DNA from: Nonomuraea gerenzanensis
Lineage (GTDB): Bacteria; Actinomycetota; Actinomycetes; Streptosporangiales; Streptosporangiaceae
Assembly: GCF_020215645.1 (NCBI RefSeq)
Contig: NZ_CP084058.1
Location: 7,936,001-8,000,000, forward strand
DNA: 64,000 bases
Direction of reading: 5' to 3'
Shown: in pieces, positions 10,743 to 20,023 of the stretch
Numbering within the stretch: position 1 is the stretch's first letter
Layout of the letters: each line of letters begins with the position of its first letter
Program-made: the position numbers and the translations under genes
The notes under the pieces: model-generated
What the model was told of the DNA's origin: nothing
The model's database searches: none
The model's input: only the letters and a program-made list of their open reading frames with translations

Positions 10743-11546
10743 CTAGGGCACTCGCTGAGCCCTGGCAGAGGAGTAAAGGCATACCGCCGCGGCGGTGGCC
10801 AGGTTCAGGCTTTCAGCCTGTCCGTAGATGGGCACTCTGACCACATCGTCCGCCTCGGCGAGTATCTCCTCCGGCAGTCCCCAGGCCTCGTTGCCGAAGA
10901 TCCACGCGGTGGGTCCGGAAAGATCGACATCGTCGAGCGTGTGCTTGCCCGCGCCGTCGGCCGCCAGCACGCGCAGGCCCCGCTCCCTCAGTTGACGCAC
11001 GGCGGCGCCCACCGGTGCACCGATCGTGACGGGCAGATGGAACAGGCTGCCGACGCTGGCGCGCACGCACTTGCCGTTGTACGGATCCACGGAGGCGTCG
11101 GTGAAGATCACCGAGTCGGCCCCGGCGGCGTCGGCGGCCCGCATCACGGTGCCCGCGTTGCCCGGGTCGCGCACGTGCGCGAGCACCGCGACCAGCCGCG
11201 GCTCGCCGCTCAGCGCCTGCTCCAGCGGCACGTGCACGAGCCTGCAGACGGCCACCAGCCCTTGCGGGGTCACGGTCTGGGACAGCTCGGACATGACCTC
11301 GCCGCTGGCCCGGTGGACCGGGATGCCCTTGTCCGCGGCCTCGCTGACGAGCTCGGGGTGGCGCAGCTCCGCCTCGGCCGTGGTGAACAGCTCCACCGCC
11401 ACGTCGTCGAGCTTGAGCGCCTCGCGTACGGCCTGCGGCCCCTCCGCCAGGAACTTCCTGTCCTGCTCGCGGAAGGCGCGCTTGGTGAGCCGCCTGGCGG
11501 CCTTCACCCGCGGCGACCTGACGTTGGTCAGCTCGGACCCGGCCAA
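10743..11546 (-). CDS. TrmH/SpoU-family RNA 2'-O-methyltransferase
   Basis: About 267 residues from TTG 11546 (preceded by GGGGGAAG; product begins with AGSELTNVRSPRVK after the initiator). The ATG at 11591 lies in the loop of the rplT terminator and GTG 11558 lacks a binding site, so both are less likely. The N-terminal substrate-binding domain (about 20-95, FLAEGPQAVREAL) precedes the SPOUT domain, whose knot motifs are visible: LAHVRDPGNAGTVMRAADAAG, WIFGNEAWGLP and VRVPIYGQAESLNLATAAAV. Such enzymes methylate a ribose 2'-OH in rRNA (or tRNA) using SAM. It sits directly after rplT, like tsnR-type genes in other actinobacteria. The target nucleotide is unknown. Confidence 0.92.
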   Translation of the reverse strand: MAGSELTNVRSPRVKAARRLTKRAFREQDRKFLAEGPQAVREALKLDDVAVELFTTAEAELRHPELVSEAADKGIPVHRASGEVMSELSQTVTPQGLVAVCRLVHVPLEQALSGEPRLVAVLAHVRDPGNAGTVMRAADAAGADSVIFTDASVDPYNGKCVRASVGSLFHLPVTIGAPVGAAVRQLRERGLRVLAADGAGKHTLDDVDLSGPTAWIFGNEAWGLPEEILAEADDVVRVPIYGQAESLNLATAAAVCLYSSARAQRVP

Positions 11547-11571
11547 AACTTCCCCCACTCGTTCAGACAGC

Positions 11572-11601
11572 AACAAAGGGCCCACCGGCATCGGTGGGCC
11601 C
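11572..11601 (-). terminator. Intrinsic terminator after rplT
   Basis: On the minus strand GGGCCCACCG (11601-11592) pairs perfectly with CGGTGGGCCC (11587-11578) across a 4-nt loop, followed by CTTTGTTG. It starts 20 nt after the rplT stop and marks the end of the infC-rpmI-rplT transcript. Confidence 0.85.
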
Positions 11602-11620
11602 CTCGGTCAGATCGACCGCT

Positions 11621-12004
11621 TCAGCTCGCGGCCGGAGCGTTCACGTTCGCCGGCAGCGCCTTCTTGGCGGCCTCGACGAGCGTGGCGAAGGTCTGGCTGT
11701 CGTTCACCGCGAGGTCGGCCAGGATCTTCCTGTCGACCTCGATGTTGGCCAGGCGCAGACCCTGGATCAGGCGGTTGTAGGTCATGCCGTTCTGACGAGC
11801 GGCGGCGTTGATGCGCTGGATCCACAGACGACGGAAGGCGCCCTTACGGTCCTTGCGGTCCCGGTAGGCGTACGTCATCGAGTGGAGCATCTGCTCCTTG
11901 GCCTTGCGGTAGAGACGCGACCGCTGGCCACGGTAACCGCTCGCCCTCTCGAGAACGACCCTGCGCTTCTTCTTGGCGTTGAGCGCCCGCTTCACGCGTG
12001 CCAT
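11621..12004 (-). CDS. rplT: 50S ribosomal protein L20
   Basis: 127 residues, normal length. It starts [15 protein letters not shown] with the typical very basic N-terminal extension, followed by the globular RNA-binding domain ([20 protein letters not shown]). L20 is needed for early 50S assembly and in other bacteria represses this operon. GGGGAGAAG lies upstream of the ATG. Third gene of the infC-rpmI-rplT operon. Confidence 0.99.
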   Translation of the reverse strand: MARVKRALNAKKKRRVVLERASGYRGQRSRLYRKAKEQMLHSMTYAYRDRKDRKGAFRRLWIQRINAAARQNGMTYNRLIQGLRLANIEVDRKILADLAVNDSQTFATLVEAAKKALPANVNAPAAS

Positions 12005-12031
12005 TTTTCTTCTCCCCGGGGAAAGTTCGCG

Positions 12032-12226
12032 CTACTTGGCGAGCAGCTTCTTGATCTTCTTGGAATCGGCGTCGGAAAGGACGACCTCGTTCTTGAGACG
12101 GCGCGTCAGCGTGGACGACTTCCACTCGTTGTAGTGCGCGCGGTTGGCACGGCGACGCTTGATCTTGCCGGTGCCGGTGACCCGGAACCGCTTCTTCGCA
12201 CCGCTGTGCGTCTTCATCTTCGGCAT
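12032..12226 (-). CDS. rpmI: 50S ribosomal protein L35
   Basis: 64 residues, typical for L35. It begins [21 protein letters not shown] and ends in the conserved basic helix with KKIKKLL. GGAGAG precedes the ATG. It lies between infC and rplT; a 9-bp GC hairpin lies in the spacer upstream. Confidence 0.99.
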   Translation of the reverse strand: MPKMKTHSGAKKRFRVTGTGKIKRRRANRAHYNEWKSSTLTRRLKNEVVLSDADSKKIKKLLAK

Positions 12227-12261
12227 GTCGCCGTCTCTCCTCGTTTCGGTCGTGCCGGTGG

Positions 12262-12285
12262 CCGGGCCGGTGCTGGCCGGCCCGG
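12262..12285 (-). promoter_or_regulatory. GC-rich hairpin between infC and rpmI
   Basis: CCGGGCCGG (12262-12270) pairs perfectly with CCGGCCCGG (12277-12285) across a 6-nt loop within the 122-nt infC-rpmI spacer. It lies 36 nt upstream of rpmI and has no T tract. It could serve processing, partial termination or translational control; function is inferred only from position. Confidence 0.5.
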
Positions 12286-12348
12286 TCGCGGCGTCTTACG
12301 TCTGCCGGTGGCTGCTGGGGTGCTTGTAAGGCTAACCCCAGCCGCGGG

Positions 12349-12936
12349 TCACGCTTCCGGTGCGGAAGGCTCCTCGCCGCCACGCTGCGCCTTGGCTGCG
12401 GCCTTTTCGGCCTTGGCCTCGGCCTTCTTCTTGTGCGGACCGATCACCATGATCATGTTACGACCGTCCTGCTTGGCGTGGGACTCCACGAAGCCGAGCT
12501 CCTGGACGTCGTCCGCCAGCCGCTGCAGCAGCCGGAAGCCGAGCTCCGGCCGGGACTGCTCACGTCCGCGGAACATGATCGTGACTTTGACCTTGTCCCC
12601 CGCCTTGAGGAACCGCACCACGTGACCCTTCTTGGTCTCGTAGTCGTGCGGGTCGATCTTCGGCCGGAGCTTGATCTCCTTGATGATCGTGTGCGCCTGA
12701 TTCTTGCGCGCCTCGCGCGCCTTCATCGCGGACTCGTACTTGAACTTGCCGTAGTCCATGAGCTTGCACACGGGCGGTCGAGCCGTGGCCGCGACCTCGA
12801 CCAGGTCGAGGTCGGCCTCCTGGGCGAGCTTCAGCGCGTCGTGAATCGAGACGATGCCTACCTGCTCGCCGTTCGGGCCCACGAGGCGAACCTCGGGAAC
12901 TCGGATACGCTCGTTGATGCGGGGCTCAGTGCTGAT
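12349..12936 (-). CDS. infC: Translation initiation factor IF-3, AUC start
   Basis: 195 residues. Similarity begins at [19 protein letters not shown]. The only codon correctly placed after the strong AGGAGG (12941-12946 on the plus strand, 4-nt spacing) is ATC at 12936. No ATG, GTG or TTG fits. IF-3 genes characteristically use rare AUU/AUC/AUA starts so that IF-3, which rejects non-canonical starts, limits its own synthesis. The N-domain (about 1-75) carries [20 protein letters not shown]. The C-domain follows with [18 protein letters not shown] and [16 protein letters not shown] basic alanine/lysine tail follows, as in other actinobacteria. Confidence 0.97.
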   Translation of the reverse strand: MSTEPRINERIRVPEVRLVGPNGEQVGIVSIHDALKLAQEADLDLVEVAATARPPVCKLMDYGKFKYESAMKAREARKNQAHTIIKEIKLRPKIDPHDYETKKGHVVRFLKAGDKVKVTIMFRGREQSRPELGFRLLQRLADDVQELGFVESHAKQDGRNMIMVIGPHKKKAEAKAEKAAAKAQRGGEEPSAPEA

Positions 12937-13000
12937 GGGGCCTCCTAGGTTTGCGATCCCTACGTGCTCGTCGTATCGGAGCTTGACGCATTCCCCCGAA

Positions 13001-13033
13001 TGCGAAAAGCCCCGCACGTCGCGCATGCGGGGC
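13001..13033 (-). terminator. Attenuator-like hairpin in infC leader
   Basis: In the leader, GCCCCGCA (13033-13026) pairs perfectly with TGCGGGGC (13016-13009) across a 9-nt loop, followed by TTTTCGC, a good intrinsic terminator. It lies about 65 nt before the infC start. Just upstream, GGCCAC (complement of 13053-13058) could pair with GTGGCC at the edge of the terminator stem, giving a possible antiterminator. Regulation by attenuation is inferred. Confidence 0.7.
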
Positions 13034-13207
13034 CACTGAGCTCTGTGGCTTTCGTGGCCTCGAGCTCCCCGGAGAAGTCCGGCGTGATCCTGGACCCGGC
13101 CACCTCGCGGTGACTCAGGTGGGAGGGAGACCTCCGCTTGCGCGTCCAGCAAGGCATGCCGGACCGATCAGAGAGCTACATTACCACAACGCCCGAGCGA
13201 GCTCGAA

Positions 13208-14065
13208 TCATCCCGTACGGGTGGCCGACCGGCGCAGGATCTCGGCCTCACCGGCCGCCCGCATGGCCTCCACCGGCACTCCGGACACCCCGGTCATCAG
13301 CTGCACCTGCCGCACCGCCTGGTGCAGCAGCATCGCGAACCCGCCGACCACGATGCCGCCCGCGGCCGTGACGGCCGCCGCGGCGTCGGTGGGCCAGGGC
13401 GAGTAGACCACGTCGAAGAGCGCGGGCACGCGCGCCAACCGGCCGGCGAAGGCGTCGGCGGCCCCGCCCGGCAGCGTGGAGACCATGAGGTCCACCCCCG
13501 CGTACGCGTCGAGCTTGTCGAACGTCTCCACCGCCAGCGCCACGCCCAGCCGCTCGGCCACCGCCACCGTCTCCCCCGCCCGGGCGGGATCGCGGACGAG
13601 CAGCGTGGCGGAGAACAGCCCGAGGTTGCGCAGCGCGGCCAGCGCGGAGGCCGCCGTGGCCCCGCCGCCCAGGACGGTGGCCGAGCGCGGCGCCGGCACC
13701 CCCGCCTCGGCCAGCGCCTGCTCGATGCCGTAGACGTCGGTGTTGTCGCCGTGCCGCCGCCCGTCGCGGAAGACCACGGTGTTGGCCCCGCCCACCTCGA
13801 CGGCCAGCTCGGAGACCGTGTCGAGCAGGGGGAGCACGGCGCGCTTGAGCGGCATCGTGAGCGAGAGCCCCGCCCAGGCGTCCTCGCCGGCCCCGGCCTG
13901 GCCGCGCACCGGCCCCAGCCCGGCCAGCAGCCCCGGCAGCCGCGCCTCGTCGCACTCGAACGCCTCGTAGCTCCACCCGCCGAGCCCCATCGCCTGATAG
14001 GCGGCCCTGTGCAGGTAGGGCGAGAGCGAATGGCCGATGGGCGACCCCATCACCGCAGCCCGCAT
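13208..14065 (-). CDS. aroE: Shikimate dehydrogenase (NADP+)
   Basis: 285 residues from ATG 14065 (GGAAGGAG upstream). The shikimate-binding N-domain has GSPIGHSLSP and the catalytic lysine in LSLTMPLKR (about residue 75). GGANTVV and GDNTDVYG follow. The NADP Rossmann motif is VLGGGATAASALAAL (about 130-145), and VVGGFAMLLHQAVRQ lies near the end. It reduces 3-dehydroshikimate to shikimate in aromatic amino acid synthesis. It is downstream of the mltG pair, as in Mycobacterium, but a 14-bp hairpin separates it from mltG. Confidence 0.95.
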   Translation of the reverse strand: MRAAVMGSPIGHSLSPYLHRAAYQAMGLGGWSYEAFECDEARLPGLLAGLGPVRGQAGAGEDAWAGLSLTMPLKRAVLPLLDTVSELAVEVGGANTVVFRDGRRHGDNTDVYGIEQALAEAGVPAPRSATVLGGGATAASALAALRNLGLFSATLLVRDPARAGETVAVAERLGVALAVETFDKLDAYAGVDLMVSTLPGGAADAFAGRLARVPALFDVVYSPWPTDAAAAVTAAGGIVVGGFAMLLHQAVRQVQLMTGVSGVPVEAMRAAGEAEILRRSATRTG

Positions 14066-14101
14066 CCCCCACTCCTTCCGAACCAGCACGACCTTACAGC
14101 G

Positions 14102-14133
14102 AGCGGCCGCCCGGAGAGGTCCGGGCGGCCGCT
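14102..14133 (-). terminator. Hairpin between mltG and aroE
   Basis: AGCGGCCGCCCGGA (14102-14115) pairs perfectly over 14 bp with 14120-14133 across a GAGG loop, 20 nt after the mltG stop. It probably ends the mltG transcript, so aroE likely has its own promoter or depends on readthrough. Confidence 0.75.
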
Positions 14134-14152
14134 TCAGGCCGGGCTCAGGTTG

Positions 14153-15301
14153 TCAGCCGCCGTTGGCGCGGTACTCGGTCAGCAGCTTGTTGAACTCCGC
14201 CTCCGTGGTGGCGAACTTGGTGACGTTGCTCTTCGGGTCGGTGGCGACGAAGTAGAGCCAGTCACCCTTGGCCGGGTTCAGCGCGGCCTCGATGGCGTGG
14301 TCGCCGGGGTTGGTGATGGCGCCCGGCGGCAGCCCGTCGACGTAGTACGTGTTGTACGGGTGCCTGGTCTGCGTCTCGGCGTTGGTGGCGGCGGTGCCGA
14401 ACTTGCCGAGCGCGTACATCGTCGTGCTGTCCATCTGCAGCTTCATCGGCAGCTTGAGCCGGTTGTAGATGACCCTGGAGATCTTCGCCATGTCCTCCTG
14501 CCGGCCCGCCTCGGCCTGCACGATGCTTGCGATGACGACGATCTCGTGCGGCGTGCGGCCCAGCGCCTTGGCGCCGGCTTCGAGCTCCGCCTGGTCGGCC
14601 GCCTGCTTGAACCGGTCGACCATCGTCGCCAGCATCTCCTTGGGCGTGTCCTTCGGCTGGAACTCGTAGGTGGCGGGGAAGACGTAGCCTTCGAGCTTGC
14701 CCTTGGCGTACGGCGGCAGGTCGAGGGCGTCGACGTCCTTGGCCGCCGCGGCGAACTCCTTGGCCGGCTTGCCGGTCTGCTTGGCCAGCTCGTTGTAGGC
14801 CTGCGAGAGCCGCAGCCCCTCCGGGAGCCGGACCTTGGCGAGCAGCTTGTTACCGGGGACGAGCAGCGCGGCGGCGCTGGCGGCCGACATCTGCTTGCGC
14901 AGCTTGTACTCGCCGGGCTGCAGCGAGGCGCTCATGTTGGCGTTGGAGATGGCGTTGGTGAAAGCTCTGGCGCTCGCGACGACGCCCTGCTTCTCCAGCT
15001 CCTGTGCCACCTCCGACGCGCTCTGGCCGGGCTTGATCTCGATGATGACCTCGCCGGTCCCCTGACCGGTGTAGTCGTCGGGCACGAGAGCGTCGCTGAG
15101 CCAGAGGTAACCGTAGTAACCGCCGCCGCCGATGATGCCCGCCAGCACGACGAAGGCGAGCAGCGGCGCGATGAATCCGCCCCGGTTGCGGCGGCGGCGC
15201 CGCCTGCGGCCGCCTCGCTTGCCGGAATTCCGGGAGCGGCGCCGGGACGAGCCTTCGTCGTCCTCGGCACCGAGCAGGGTGTTCAGGTCGAGATCGTTCA
15301 T
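14153..15301 (-). CDS. mltG: Endolytic murein transglycosylase MltG, copy 1
   Basis: 382 residues from ATG 15301 (MNDLDLNTLLG). A basic cytoplasmic region of Arg repeats (about 20-42) precedes one transmembrane helix (about 44-65, FIAPLLAFVVLAGIIGGGG). The extracytoplasmic part has a LysM-like subdomain and the YceG domain, including the conserved stretch VIASIVQAEAG with the catalytic glutamate, ISRVIYNRL, MDSTTMYALG, YNTYYVDGLPPGAI and ALNPAKGDWLYFVA. MltG cuts nascent glycan strands and sets their length. It lies next to a second mltG and ruvX, the usual neighbourhood. Confidence 0.95.
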   Translation of the reverse strand: MNDLDLNTLLGAEDDEGSSRRRSRNSGKRGGRRRRRRRNRGGFIAPLLAFVVLAGIIGGGGYYGYLWLSDALVPDDYTGQGTGEVIIEIKPGQSASEVAQELEKQGVVASARAFTNAISNANMSASLQPGEYKLRKQMSAASAAALLVPGNKLLAKVRLPEGLRLSQAYNELAKQTGKPAKEFAAAAKDVDALDLPPYAKGKLEGYVFPATYEFQPKDTPKEMLATMVDRFKQAADQAELEAGAKALGRTPHEIVVIASIVQAEAGRQEDMAKISRVIYNRLKLPMKLQMDSTTMYALGKFGTAATNAETQTRHPYNTYYVDGLPPGAITNPGDHAIEAALNPAKGDWLYFVATDPKSNVTKFATTEAEFNKLLTEYRANGG

Positions 15302-15512
15302 AGGTGCGCTGGCCAATCTCCCGGTACCGCCGGTCGGTCGTCAAGCGGAACTGCCCAACCGGCTGGTGTCACCGAGCGAAACTGGGGGAGCCGCCGTACG
15401 AGTCGCGCCGCACGGCGGGGGTCACTCTGGGTAGCCATGCTAGGGGACGGAAAGAGGACACACGCCCCACTTTGGGACCTTTGTGCGGGAACGAAGGGGA
15501 TCCCGTCGAACA

Positions 15513-16703
15513 TCAGCTAGCCCCGAGGTTCTTGTTCAACTCTTCCCGGTATCTCACGAACTCGCTCTCTTTGCTGGTGAATTTGGTGATTCTATGCGCT
15601 GGATCCGTCGTTACAAACCACCGCCAATCACCCTCGGCAGGGTTCAGGGCCGCCATCAGCGCCTTCTCGCCAGGATTGGCGATGGGCCCGGGTGGGAGTC
15701 CTTTGTGGCGATAGGTGTTGTATGGGGAGTTCACCTTGGTGTCACGCTCCGTGACCTTCAGGGTCCTGCGGTTCTGCGCGTACAGGACCGTGCTGTCGAT
15801 CTCCAGCGGCATGTCCCCCGCCAGGCGGTTGTAGATCACCCGGGAGATCTTGGGATAGTCGGCGTCCGTGCCGCCCTCGGCCTGGATCATGCTGGCCACC
15901 GTGACGACCTGCAGCGGCGACAGCCTCACCTGCGCGGCCTGCTCCTCCAGGCCCACGTGCCGCGCGGCTGCGGCGAAGCGCTCGGCCATGGCCGCCAGCA
16001 CGTCCACAGGCGTGTCGCCGGGCTCGATCTCGTACGTGGCCGGGAACAGGAACCCCTCCAGGCCCTTGGCGTACTCGGGCAGGCCGACCAGGGCCTGGTC
16101 CACGCTCTTCAGCGCCTGGAGCGACAGCCCGGCCTGCTTGACCAGGCGGTCCAGCACCTCCGGCACCCGCAGGCCCTCGGGCACGGTCACCCGCCGCACG
16201 ATCCGCGCGGCCGGGGAGAGCAGCAGGTCCAGCGCCGCACCCGCGGCCATGCCCTTGCGCAGGCGGTAGTGGCCGGGCCGCAGCCGCTCGCTGACCGCGC
16301 GGTCCTCGGTCACGTTCACGAACGAGCGCGCGCTGGCCACCACGCCGGCCTCGGCCAGCGCGGAGCCGATCGCCTCCGCGCTGGAGCCGGGCGCGATCCG
16401 CACGGTCACCGCGCCGTTGCCCGGCCCGTCGAAGTCGGCGGGGCTCAGGTACGGCTTGAGCACCGCGATGGCGCCCCCGCCCAGGGCCAGCGCCCCGGCC
16501 AGCAGGCCCGCAGAGAGCAGGCCCACCTTGCGCACGGCCCGGCGGCGCGGCGCGGGCAGCGCGATGACGTCCGCCTCGGGGACGGCCTGCCCGGCCGCCG
16601 CCTCCGGCTGCTGCTCCGGGCGGGGCGGCTCGTCCTGCCCCTCCCCCTGCCGGAACGGGATCACGTCGCCGACGTCGTTCTCGTCCTCAGGACCCCCGGT
16701 CAC
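15513..16703 (-). CDS. MltG-like murein transglycosylase, copy 2
   Basis: 396 residues from GTG 16703. An acidic, proline-rich cytoplasmic N-terminus (about 1-50) precedes one membrane helix (about 60-82) and the YceG region. That region shows VASMIQAEGGTDADYPKISRV (given in part) with the catalytic glutamate retained, LEIDSTVLYAQ, SPYNTYRHKGLPPGPI and ALNPAEGDWRWFVT. All family motifs are intact, so both copies look active. The two proteins differ greatly in their cytoplasmic tails (acidic here, strongly basic in copy 1), which may recruit different partners. The gene lies upstream of copy 1 with a 211-nt gap. An 18-bp palindrome at 16730-16747 precedes its start. Confidence 0.93.
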   Translation of the reverse strand: MTGGPEDENDVGDVIPFRQGEGQDEPPRPEQQPEAAAGQAVPEADVIALPAPRRRAVRKVGLLSAGLLAGALALGGGAIAVLKPYLSPADFDGPGNGAVTVRIAPGSSAEAIGSALAEAGVVASARSFVNVTEDRAVSERLRPGHYRLRKGMAAGAALDLLLSPAARIVRRVTVPEGLRVPEVLDRLVKQAGLSLQALKSVDQALVGLPEYAKGLEGFLFPATYEIEPGDTPVDVLAAMAERFAAAARHVGLEEQAAQVRLSPLQVVTVASMIQAEGGTDADYPKISRVIYNRLAGDMPLEIDSTVLYAQNRRTLKVTERDTKVNSPYNTYRHKGLPPGPIANPGEKALMAALNPAEGDWRWFVTTDPAHRITKFTSKESEFVRYREELNKNLGAS

Positions 16704-16729
16704 GAGAGCACCCCGCTCCCGAGCCGGAC

Positions 16730-16747
16730 GCCGGTCACCTGACCGGC
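16730..16747. promoter_or_regulatory. Palindrome upstream of second mltG
   Basis: GCCGGTCACCTGACCGGC: two 8-bp arms around a CC centre, 27 nt upstream of the GTG start. It could be an operator or part of a 3' structure of ruvX; no protein is assigned. Confidence 0.4.
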
Positions 16748-16748
16748 G

Positions 16749-16771
16749 GGGCGGACCCCCGTCGTCCGCCC
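16749..16771 (-). terminator. Hairpin after ruvX
   Basis: GGGCGGAC (16749-16756) pairs with GTCCGCCC (16764-16771) across 7 nt, starting 2 nt beyond the ruvX stop. No T tract. Confidence 0.45.
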
Positions 16772-16773
16772 GC

Positions 16774-17253
16774 TCATGAGGCAGGTCCGTCGGCCGCCGA
16801 TGGCGGTTCGACGGGCCTGCCTGGTGGTCTTTCCGTCGCGCGCTCGGAGTCGAGCGCGTCCTGCAGCAGCACGACGGCCGCCGCCTGGTCGACGACGCCC
16901 CGCTGCTTCTTGGCGCGCACGCCGCTGGCCCGCAGCCCCTGCTGCGCCGCGACGGTCGTCAGCCGCTCGTCGAACAGCCGCACGGGCGTGGGCGCCAGCT
17001 TGGCCGCCAGCTTGGCGGCGAACTCGCGCGCCAGCCCCGCGGCCTGGCCCTCACGCCCCGACAGCGAGGTGGGCAGCCCCACGACGACCTCGATCGCCTC
17101 GTGCTCGGCGACGATCGCCGCGATGCGGTCGAGGTCGCCCTTGCCCCGCCTGACCGTCTCGACCGGCGTGGCCAGCATCCCGCTGGGGTCGCTGCGGGCC
17201 ACGCCGACACGTACGGAGCCGACGTCCACGCCGATCCGTGAACCGAACCTCAT
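16774..17253 (-). CDS. ruvX: RuvX/YqgF-type pre-16S rRNA nuclease
   Basis: 159 residues from ATG 17253 ([19 protein letters not shown]). RNase H-like fold: [15 protein letters not shown] holds the first catalytic Asp, [11 protein letters not shown] the second strand motif, [12 protein letters not shown] the Glu, and [12 protein letters not shown] the last Asp. A proline-rich tail is added. YqgF proteins mature the 16S rRNA 5' end. The ATG follows the alaS stop by one base, so it is coupled to alaS. Confidence 0.94.
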   Translation of the reverse strand: MRFGSRIGVDVGSVRVGVARSDPSGMLATPVETVRRGKGDLDRIAAIVAEHEAIEVVVGLPTSLSGREGQAAGLAREFAAKLAAKLAPTPVRLFDERLTTVAAQQGLRASGVRAKKQRGVVDQAAAVVLLQDALDSERATERPPGRPVEPPSAADGPAS

Positions 17254-17254
17254 G

Positions 17255-19927
17255 TCAGCCGAGCTGCCCAGAAATCGCCTCTTCGACCAGCCGCAACGCG
17301 TCGCCGATCGCCTCCGGCCGCGTGCCACCGCCCTGCGCGACATCGTCCTTGCCGCCACCGCCACCCCCAAGAGCCTTGGCGGCGACGCCGACCAGCTGTC
17401 CGGCCTTGAGCCCCCGCTCGCGCCCCGCCTCGTTGACCGTGGCAACCACCACCGGCCGGTCGGAGGGGGCACCGGCGATCACGACGACCGCCGGCCTGTC
17501 GGCCGGGAACCTGCCACGCACATCAAGCGCGAGCTTACGCAGGTCATCGGCGCCGGTTCCATCAGGCGCGCGGTGTGTCACCACGGAGACACCCCGCACG
17601 TCACTCGCCTGGGACACCAGCTCGCCCGCCGCCTGGAGCACCTGGGCAGAGCGGAGCTTCTCCAGCTCCTTCTCCGCCGTGCGCAGCCGGGTGACGATGC
17701 CGTCGATGCGCTCGGGCAGCTCCTCGCGGCGTGCCTTGAGCTGCTCGGTGAGCTGCGCGACCAGCACGCTCTCGCGCGCCAGGAAGCGGAAGGCGTCGAT
17801 GCCGACGAGCGCCTCGACGCGGCGCACGCCCGCGCCGACCGACTGCTCGCCCAGCACCTTGACCAGGCCGAGCTGGCCGGAGCTGTGCACGTGGGTGCCG
17901 CCGCACAGCTCGCGCGAGTAGTCGCCGATCTCGACCACGCGGACCTCGTCGCCGTACTTCTCGCCGAACATCGCCAGCGCGCCCATCGCCCTGGCCTCCG
18001 CCTGCGAGGTGTAGAACGCGTTGACCTTGAGGTCGTTCACCAGCACGGCGTTGACCTCGTCCTCGACGTCACGCAGCACGCTCGGCGGCACCGCGCCCGC
18101 GGAGGTGAAGTCGAAGCGGAAGCGGCCGGGCGAGTTCTCCGAGCCCGCCTGCGCCGCCGTCTCACCCAGCGCGTTCTTGAAGCCGCGGTGGACGAGGTGG
18201 GTGGCGCTGTGGCTGCGCGAGATCGCGCGGCGGCGCTCCAGGTCGATCTCGGCCTGCGCCTCGTCGCCGACCTTGAGCTCGCCGCTGCGGATCTTGCCGC
18301 GGTGCACGACGAGGCCCGCGAGCGGCGACTGCACGTCCACCACCTCGACCTCGGCGCCGCTGGTGCGGATCACGCCCTGGTCGGCGAGCTGGCCGCCGCC
18401 CTCGGCGTAGAACGGGGTGCGCTGCAGCACGACCTCGACCGTGGTGCCCGCGCCCGCCGCCGGGACGGGCACGCCGTCCACCAGGATGCCGACCACGCTG
18501 GTGTCGGCCTCGGTCTGGTCGTAGCCGAGGAACTCGACCCGGCCCGCGGTCTCCAGCAGCTGCCCGAAGACGGAGATGTCGGCGTTGCCGGTCTTCTTCG
18601 CCTTGGCGTCGGCCTTGGCCCGCTGCCGCTGCTCCTTCATGAGACGGCGGAAGCCCTCCTCGTCCACCTGGAGCCCGTGCTCGGCCGCCATCTCCAGCGT
18701 CAGGTCGATCGGGAAGCCGTAGGTGTCGTGCAGCTGGAACGCCTGGTCGCCGGAGATCGTGCTGCCGGACTTGCGCTTGGTCTCCTCGACCGCCACGTCG
18801 AAGATCGCCGTGCCGGTGCGCAGGGTGCCGAGGAAGCTCGCCTCCTCGGCGTCGATGACCGAGTGGATCTGCGGCGCGTCGGTCTTCAGCTCGGGGTACT
18901 GCTCGCCCATCACGTTGATCGCGACGTCGGTCAGCTCGTGCATGTACCGCTCGTCGCCCGAGCCGAGCAGCCGCAGGTTGCGGATCGAGCGGCGCAGGAT
19001 GCGACGCAGCACGTAGCCGCGGCCCTCGTTGCTCGGCAGCACGCCGTCGGCGACCAGCATGGTGCCGGTGCGCACGTGGTCGGCGATCACGCGCAGGCTT
19101 ACGTCGGAGCGGTGGTCGCGGCCGTAGCGGGTCTTGGTGAGGTCGGCCGCCCTGTCGAGGATCTTGTAGGTGGTGTCGATCTCGTAGATGTTGTCGACGC
19201 CCTGCAGGATCGCCGCCATGCGCTCCAGGCCCATGCCGGTGTCGATGTTGCGGCTCGGCAGCTCGCCCGCGACGTCGAAGTCGACCTTGGAGCGCACCGC
19301 GCTGAGCTGGTACTGCATGAAGACGAGGTTCCACACCTCGAGGTAGCGGTCCTCGTCGGCGACGGGACCGCCCTCCTTGCCGTACTCGGGGCCGCGGTCG
19401 TAGTAGATCTCCGAGCAGGGGCCGCCGGGGCCGGGCACGCCCATGTGCCAGTAGTTGTCCTCCAGGCCGCGGCGCTGGATGCGGCTCTCCGGCAGGCCGA
19501 CCTTGTCACGCCAGATCTCGAACGCCTCGTCGTCCTCGAGGTAGACCGTCGCCCACAGCTTGTCCTCGGGGAAGCCGAAGCCGCCGTCGGACTCGGACTT
19601 GGTCAGCAGGTCCCACGCGAACGGGATCACTTCGGCCTTGAAGTAGTCGCCGATCGAGAAGTTGCCCAGCATCTGGAAGAACGTCGCGTGCCGGGTGGTC
19701 TTGCCGACCTCGTCGATGTCGGGGGTGCGCACGCACTTCTGCGCGGTGGCCAGCCGTGGCGCCGGAGGCTTTCGCTGCCCCAGGAAGTACGGCTTGAACG
19801 GTGCCATACCCGCGTTGACCAGGAGAAGCGTCGGGTCCTCAGCGATCAGGCTGGCCGAGGGCACTACCTTGTGCCCACGCTCCTCGAAGAAGCGCAGGAA
19901 GCGGCGCGCGATCTCTGCCGACTCCAT
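17255..19927 (-). CDS. alaS: Alanine-tRNA ligase
   Basis: 890 residues from ATG 19927 ([19 protein letters not shown]), chosen because AAAGG is well spaced for it and the N-terminus matches the family; ATG 19936 is three codons upstream. Class II catalytic core: [33 protein letters not shown] and GNFSIGDYF (motif 2 region). The editing domain has the zinc ligands HSATHLVH (about 575) and [13 protein letters not shown] (about 674). A C-Ala domain ends in GGKDD-type glycine-rich sequence. It charges tRNA-Ala and clears mischarged Ser and Gly. Confidence 0.99.
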   Translation of the reverse strand: MESAEIARRFLRFFEERGHKVVPSASLIAEDPTLLLVNAGMAPFKPYFLGQRKPPAPRLATAQKCVRTPDIDEVGKTTRHATFFQMLGNFSIGDYFKAEVIPFAWDLLTKSESDGGFGFPEDKLWATVYLEDDEAFEIWRDKVGLPESRIQRRGLEDNYWHMGVPGPGGPCSEIYYDRGPEYGKEGGPVADEDRYLEVWNLVFMQYQLSAVRSKVDFDVAGELPSRNIDTGMGLERMAAILQGVDNIYEIDTTYKILDRAADLTKTRYGRDHRSDVSLRVIADHVRTGTMLVADGVLPSNEGRGYVLRRILRRSIRNLRLLGSGDERYMHELTDVAINVMGEQYPELKTDAPQIHSVIDAEEASFLGTLRTGTAIFDVAVEETKRKSGSTISGDQAFQLHDTYGFPIDLTLEMAAEHGLQVDEEGFRRLMKEQRQRAKADAKAKKTGNADISVFGQLLETAGRVEFLGYDQTEADTSVVGILVDGVPVPAAGAGTTVEVVLQRTPFYAEGGGQLADQGVIRTSGAEVEVVDVQSPLAGLVVHRGKIRSGELKVGDEAQAEIDLERRRAISRSHSATHLVHRGFKNALGETAAQAGSENSPGRFRFDFTSAGAVPPSVLRDVEDEVNAVLVNDLKVNAFYTSQAEARAMGALAMFGEKYGDEVRVVEIGDYSRELCGGTHVHSSGQLGLVKVLGEQSVGAGVRRVEALVGIDAFRFLARESVLVAQLTEQLKARREELPERIDGIVTRLRTAEKELEKLRSAQVLQAAGELVSQASDVRGVSVVTHRAPDGTGADDLRKLALDVRGRFPADRPAVVVIAGAPSDRPVVVATVNEAGRERGLKAGQLVGVAAKALGGGGGGKDDVAQGGGTRPEAIGDALRLVEEAISGQLG

Positions 19928-20023
19928 TGTGGCCATCCTTTGCTGTAGTCAGTTGTTTTCTAGCGTTGACGATCGCCGTGCTCGGCGACGCCGCCACGGC
20001 GGGCGCCCTTGCCAGGGGGCTCG

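Noticed and set aside
10693..10782. Longer form of the sensor kinase starting inside the methyltransferase gene
   Set aside because: GTG 10692 has GGAGGAGG upstream and keeps the genes separate; the added residues show no domain.
11546..11591. ATG at 11591 as start of the rRNA methyltransferase
   Set aside because: It lies in the loop of the rplT terminator hairpin; the TTG at 11546 has a better binding site and gives the expected N-terminus.
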